Shown: positions 5,052 to 7,517 of the stretch, one piece after another
Layout of the letters: each line of letters starts with the position of its first letter
Numbering within the stretch: the first letter of the stretch is position 1
Source: an uncultured Clostridia bacterium
GTDB lineage: Bacteria > Bacillota > Clostridia > Oscillospirales > Acutalibacteraceae
Assembly: GCA_946186725.1 (NCBI GenBank)
Contig: CAMHOI010000040.1
Coordinates: forward strand, 1 to 7,517
Direction of reading: 5' to 3'
Length of the DNA: 7,517 bases
Made by a program: the position numbers and the translations under genes
Notes under the pieces: model-generated
What the model saw: the letters and a program-made list of their open reading frames with translations, nothing else
Told to the model about the DNA's origin: nothing
The model's database searches: none

Positions 5052-5053
5052 GC

Positions 5054-5326
5054 GTGTACATCCACCTCGGCCACGATACCGTCGTGGCGACCGACCGCAT
5101 CATCGGCATCTTCGACCTGGACAACACCACCGTGTCCAAGATCACGCGCGAGTACCTGGCCCGCGCAGAGAAGGCGGGGGACGTGGTCAACGTCACCGAC
5201 GAGCTGCCCAAGAGCTTCGTGCTGGTGCGCGACCCCGCCCGCGGGAGCGGTCAGCGGCTGTATTTGTCCCAGTTGTCTTCCGCCACCCTGCTGCGGAGGG
5301 CGGAGCAGGGTTTCATTTCGGGTTGA
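5054..5326 (+). CDS. remB: DUF370 family protein RemB (YaaB), extracellular matrix regulator-like
   Basis: Protein of 90 residues. The opening MYIHLGHDTVV, then RIIGIFDLDNTTVSKITREYL, then PKSFVLV and RLYLSQLSSATLLRR, match the DUF370/RemB family. In B. subtilis RemA and RemB affect biofilm matrix genes, and RemA is a DNA-binding protein; the role of RemB in Clostridia is not established. The GTG start is two bases after the recF stop, with GAAGGAAGG just upstream inside recF, so the two are probably coupled. An insertion of about ten residues (DPARGSGQ region) precedes the last strand compared with the B. subtilis protein as I recall it. The stop codon TGA forms the loop of a small hairpin (5319-5331). 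Confidence 0.92.
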   Translation: MYIHLGHDTVVATDRIIGIFDLDNTTVSKITREYLARAEKAGDVVNVTDELPKSFVLVRDPARGSGQRLYLSQLSSATLLRRAEQGFISG

Positions 5327-5331
5327 ACCCG
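5319..5331 (+). repeat. Small hairpin with the remB stop codon as loop
   Basis: CGGGT (5319-5323) and ACCCG (5327-5331) are inverted arms, and the three loop bases are exactly the TGA stop of remB. The stem is only five pairs, so chance is possible. Confidence 0.35.
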
Positions 5332-5348
5332 GTCAACATAGCAACGGC

Positions 5349-5365
5349 GCCGCAGACGCTGCGGC
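5349..5365 (+). repeat. Hairpin between remB and gyrB
   Basis: GCCGCAG (5349-5355) pairs perfectly with CTGCGGC (5359-5365) around ACG, five bases before the gyrB binding site AAGGAG (5371-5376). There is no T-tract, so it is not an intrinsic terminator. It may be a processing or stability element in a remB-gyrB transcript. Confidence 0.5.
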
Positions 5366-5383
5366 AGAAGAAGGAGAATCGTT

Positions 5384-7333
5384 TTGGAACAGGAAAAGAG
5401 TGTAAACATCCTCAACGCCACCGTCACAGAAAAGTACGATGAGAGTCAGATCCAGGTCCTTGAGGGGCTGGAGGCCGTGCGCAAGCGGCCGGGCATGTAC
5501 ATCGGCTCCACGGGCGAGAGGGGCCTCCACCATCTCGTGTACGAGATCGTGGACAACTCCATCGACGAGGCGCTGGCCGGCTTCTGCGACCACATCGAGG
5601 TCGACATCCTCCCCGGCAACGTCATCCGCGTGGCGGACAACGGCCGCGGCATCCCCGTCGGCATCCATCCCAAGATGGGCATCCCCGCCGTGGAGGTGGT
5701 CTTCACCATCCTGCACGCCGGCGGCAAGTTCGGCGACGGCGGCTACAAGGTCGCCGGCGGCCTGCACGGCGTGGGCGCCTCGGTCGTCAACGCGCTGAGC
5801 GAGTATTTGGAGGTCGAGGTGCGCGACGGCGAGCACGTCTACACCGAGCGGTTCGAGCGGGGCAAGACCGCCCGCCCCCTCAAGCAGACGGGCGACACGA
5901 CCCAAACGGGCACCACCGTCACCTTCAAGCCCGACCCCACCCTCTTCACCGACACGACCGAGTATGATTTCGACATCCTCGCCAAGCGGCTGCAGGAGCA
6001 GTCCTTCCTCAACGCAGGCATCCGCGTCACCCTGACCGACAAACGCGTCCCCGACGGGCGGCAGGCCACCTTCCACTACGAGGGCGGGATCAAGAGCTAC
6101 TGCGAGTATTTGCTGAGCAAGAAGAAGCACCAGCCGCTTCACAGCGACGTCATTTATATGTCCACCGCCACCGAGGACGCCGCCGCCGAGATCGCCCTGC
6201 AGTTCAACGACGGCTACGACACCGAGATCATCTCCTTCGCCAACAATATGCACACCGTCGACGGCGGCACCCACGAGTCCGCCTTCCGGCAGACCATCAC
6301 CTCCGTCATCAACGACTACGGCTTCAAGTTCAAGAAGCTCAAGGAGGGAAGCGACCGTCTGAAATCGGACGACATCCTCGAGGGGCTGATCGCCGTGGTC
6401 AGCGTCAAGCTCAAGGATGCCCAGTTCGAGTCCCAGACCAAGGCCAAGCTCGGCAACACCTCCATGGGCAAGCTGGTGCGCCGGATGATCTCCACCCAGC
6501 TGATGGACTATCTGGAGAACAACCCCGCCACCGCCAACGTCGTGCTGAGCAAGACCATCGCCGCCTCCAACGCCCGCGAGGCCGCCCAGAAGGCCCGCGA
6601 GCTGGAGCGCAAGAAGCAGAACGGCTCCATGCGCGCCCGGATGCCCGAGAAGCTCACCGACTGCATCTCCAACGACCCGACCAAGACCGAGATCTTCATC
6701 GTGGAGGGCGATTCGGCCGGCGGCTCGGCCGTGGAGGGCCGCAACTCCACCTACCAGGCCATCCTGCCCCTGTGGGGCAAGATGCTCAACGTTGAGAAGG
6801 CGCGGGTGGACAAGGTCTACGGCAACGACAAGCTCTCCCCCGTCATTCTGGCGCTGGGCACCGGCATCGGAGAAAACTTCGACATCGAGAAGCTCCGCTA
6901 CGACAAGATCATCATCATGGCGGATGCCGACGTCGACGGCTCCCACATCCGCACCCTGCTGCTGACCTTCTTCTTCCGCTATATGCCCGCGCTGATCGAA
7001 ACGGGGCACGTCTACCTGGCGCAGCCGCCCCTCTACCGCATCTCCAAGGGCAAGCAGCACTTCGACGTCTTCACCGACGAGGAGAAGGCCGTCACCATCG
7101 AGCGGCTGGGCGGCTCGGCCGACGTGCAGCGGTACAAGGGTCTGGGCGAGATGGATCCCGACCAGCTGTGGGAGACCACCCTCGACCCCGAGCGGCGCAC
7201 CATGCTGCGCGTGGAGATGGCGGACGCCGAGGCCGCCGACGCCACCTTCACCATGCTCATGGGCGAGGAAGTGGAGCCCCGCCGCCGCTTTATCGAAGAA
7301 AACGCGGTCTTTGCGACCGATCTGGACATTTAA
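5384..7333 (+). CDS. gyrB: DNA gyrase subunit B
   Basis: ATPase and TOPRIM subunit of gyrase, which adds negative supercoils to DNA with GyrA. It has 649 residues, close to the short Gram-positive form (B. subtilis about 640). The GHKL ATPase region shows YEIVDNSIDEALAG (53-66, catalytic Glu54), DNGRGIP (85-91) and GGLHGVGASVVNALS (125-139). The TOPRIM region shows EGDSAGGSA (441-449, catalytic Glu441) and DADVDGSHIR (514-523). The C-terminal QRYKGLGEMDPDQLW is typical. The start is TTG 5384 with AAGGAG at 5371-5376, seven bases upstream. In the quinolone-pocket stretch LPLWGKMLNVEKA, Trp464 stands where Arg or Lys is usual in well-known GyrB proteins. The gene is followed after 18 bases by gyrA. 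Confidence 0.98.
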   Translation: MEQEKSVNILNATVTEKYDESQIQVLEGLEAVRKRPGMYIGSTGERGLHHLVYEIVDNSIDEALAGFCDHIEVDILPGNVIRVADNGRGIPVGIHPKMGIPAVEVVFTILHAGGKFGDGGYKVAGGLHGVGASVVNALSEYLEVEVRDGEHVYTERFERGKTARPLKQTGDTTQTGTTVTFKPDPTLFTDTTEYDFDILAKRLQEQSFLNAGIRVTLTDKRVPDGRQATFHYEGGIKSYCEYLLSKKKHQPLHSDVIYMSTATEDAAAEIALQFNDGYDTEIISFANNMHTVDGGTHESAFRQTITSVINDYGFKFKKLKEGSDRLKSDDILEGLIAVVSVKLKDAQFESQTKAKLGNTSMGKLVRRMISTQLMDYLENNPATANVVLSKTIAASNAREAAQKARELERKKQNGSMRARMPEKLTDCISNDPTKTEIFIVEGDSAGGSAVEGRNSTYQAILPLWGKMLNVEKARVDKVYGNDKLSPVILALGTGIGENFDIEKLRYDKIIIMADADVDGSHIRTLLLTFFFRYMPALIETGHVYLAQPPLYRISKGKQHFDVFTDEEKAVTIERLGGSADVQRYKGLGEMDPDQLWETTLDPERRTMLRVEMADAEAADATFTMLMGEEVEPRRRFIEENAVFATDLDI

Positions 7334-7351
7334 GGAAGGGAGGAAGTACCC

Positions 7352-7517
7352 ATGGCCAAGCAGGAAAACGTCTTCTGGCCCGCCAGCGAAGACACCAACA
7401 TCCAACCCGTGGAGATCACCGACGAAGTACGCGGCAGTATGCTGCAGTACTCCATGTCGGTGCTGGTGGGGCGCGCCCTCCCCGACGTGCGCGACGGGCT
7501 CAAGCCCGTCCACCGCC
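7352..7517 (+). CDS. gyrA: DNA gyrase subunit A, N-terminal part (cut by window end)
   Basis: The first 55 codons are present from ATG 7352, after the binding site AAGGGAGGA (7337-7345). The protein breaks and rejoins DNA in the gyrase A2B2 complex. The family hallmark SMSVLVGRALPDVRDGLKPVHR is visible near residues 34-55. The quinolone-resistance region and catalytic Tyr lie beyond the window. Gly replaces the usual Ser before RALPDVRDG, a minor variation. Its position 18 bases after gyrB supports co-transcription. Confidence 0.97.
   Translation, partial: MAKQENVFWPASEDTNIQPVEITDEVRGSMLQYSMSVLVGRALPDVRDGLKPVHR

Noticed and set aside
5333..7513. Open frame of 726 codons on the minus strand opposite gyrB and the gyrA start
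   Set aside because: It is the mirror of GC-rich, codon-biased gyrB. The protein is low-complexity (rich in Gly, Leu, Val, Asp, His) with no recognisable domain, while gyrB opposite is unmistakable.

Overview
The window is the replication-origin segment of a Gram-positive Firmicutes (Bacillota) chromosome. Seven genes read rightward in the order dnaA, dnaN, yaaA (S4 domain), recF, remB (DUF370), gyrB, gyrA, which is the classic Bacillus/Clostridia order next to oriC. High GC, strong C/G preference at third codon positions, GTG and TTG starts with AAGGAG-type ribosome binding sites, and the character of the proteins suggest a GC-rich Clostridia member, perhaps Oscillospiraceae/Ruminococcaceae-like. 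That lineage is an inference; no rRNA is present to fix it.

Left part (1-900): the last 21 codons of a rightward gene, probably a sugar ABC transporter ATPase, end at a strong intrinsic terminator (81-120). A leftward gene follows, coding for a folate-type ECF transporter S component (folT, 168-725). It has a full control region: a TTTACA-17-TATAAT promoter, a well-formed tetrahydrofolate (THF) riboswitch aptamer (781-880) and a terminator hairpin whose U-tract touches the start codon. This unit should shut off folate uptake when reduced folate is plentiful.

Middle (900-2645): the folT and dnaA promoters diverge about 80 bp apart. dnaA has a strong extended -10 promoter and two possible starts, ATG 1041 and GTG 1122; the second fits the family alignment and the promoter better. 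The 225-bp dnaA-dnaN gap holds the origin: two TTTTCCACA DnaA boxes, several degenerate copies, a GC cluster and a DnaA-trio run beside AT-rich DNA. This is the basal unwinding layout known from Bacillus subtilis.

Right part (2646-7517): the sliding clamp, a small S4 RNA-binding protein, RecF and RemB are packed with gaps or overlaps of 1-4 bases, so they are probably co-transcribed and translationally coupled. After 57 bases with a short hairpin come gyrB and the first 55 codons of gyrA, the two gyrase subunits.

I see no mobile element, CRISPR array, tRNA, rRNA or undescribed multi-gene system. The points of interest are the THF riboswitch with a start-abutting terminator next to the origin, the origin architecture, and the dnaA leader. 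The rpmH-rnpA-yidC cluster that often lies upstream of dnaA is absent here.
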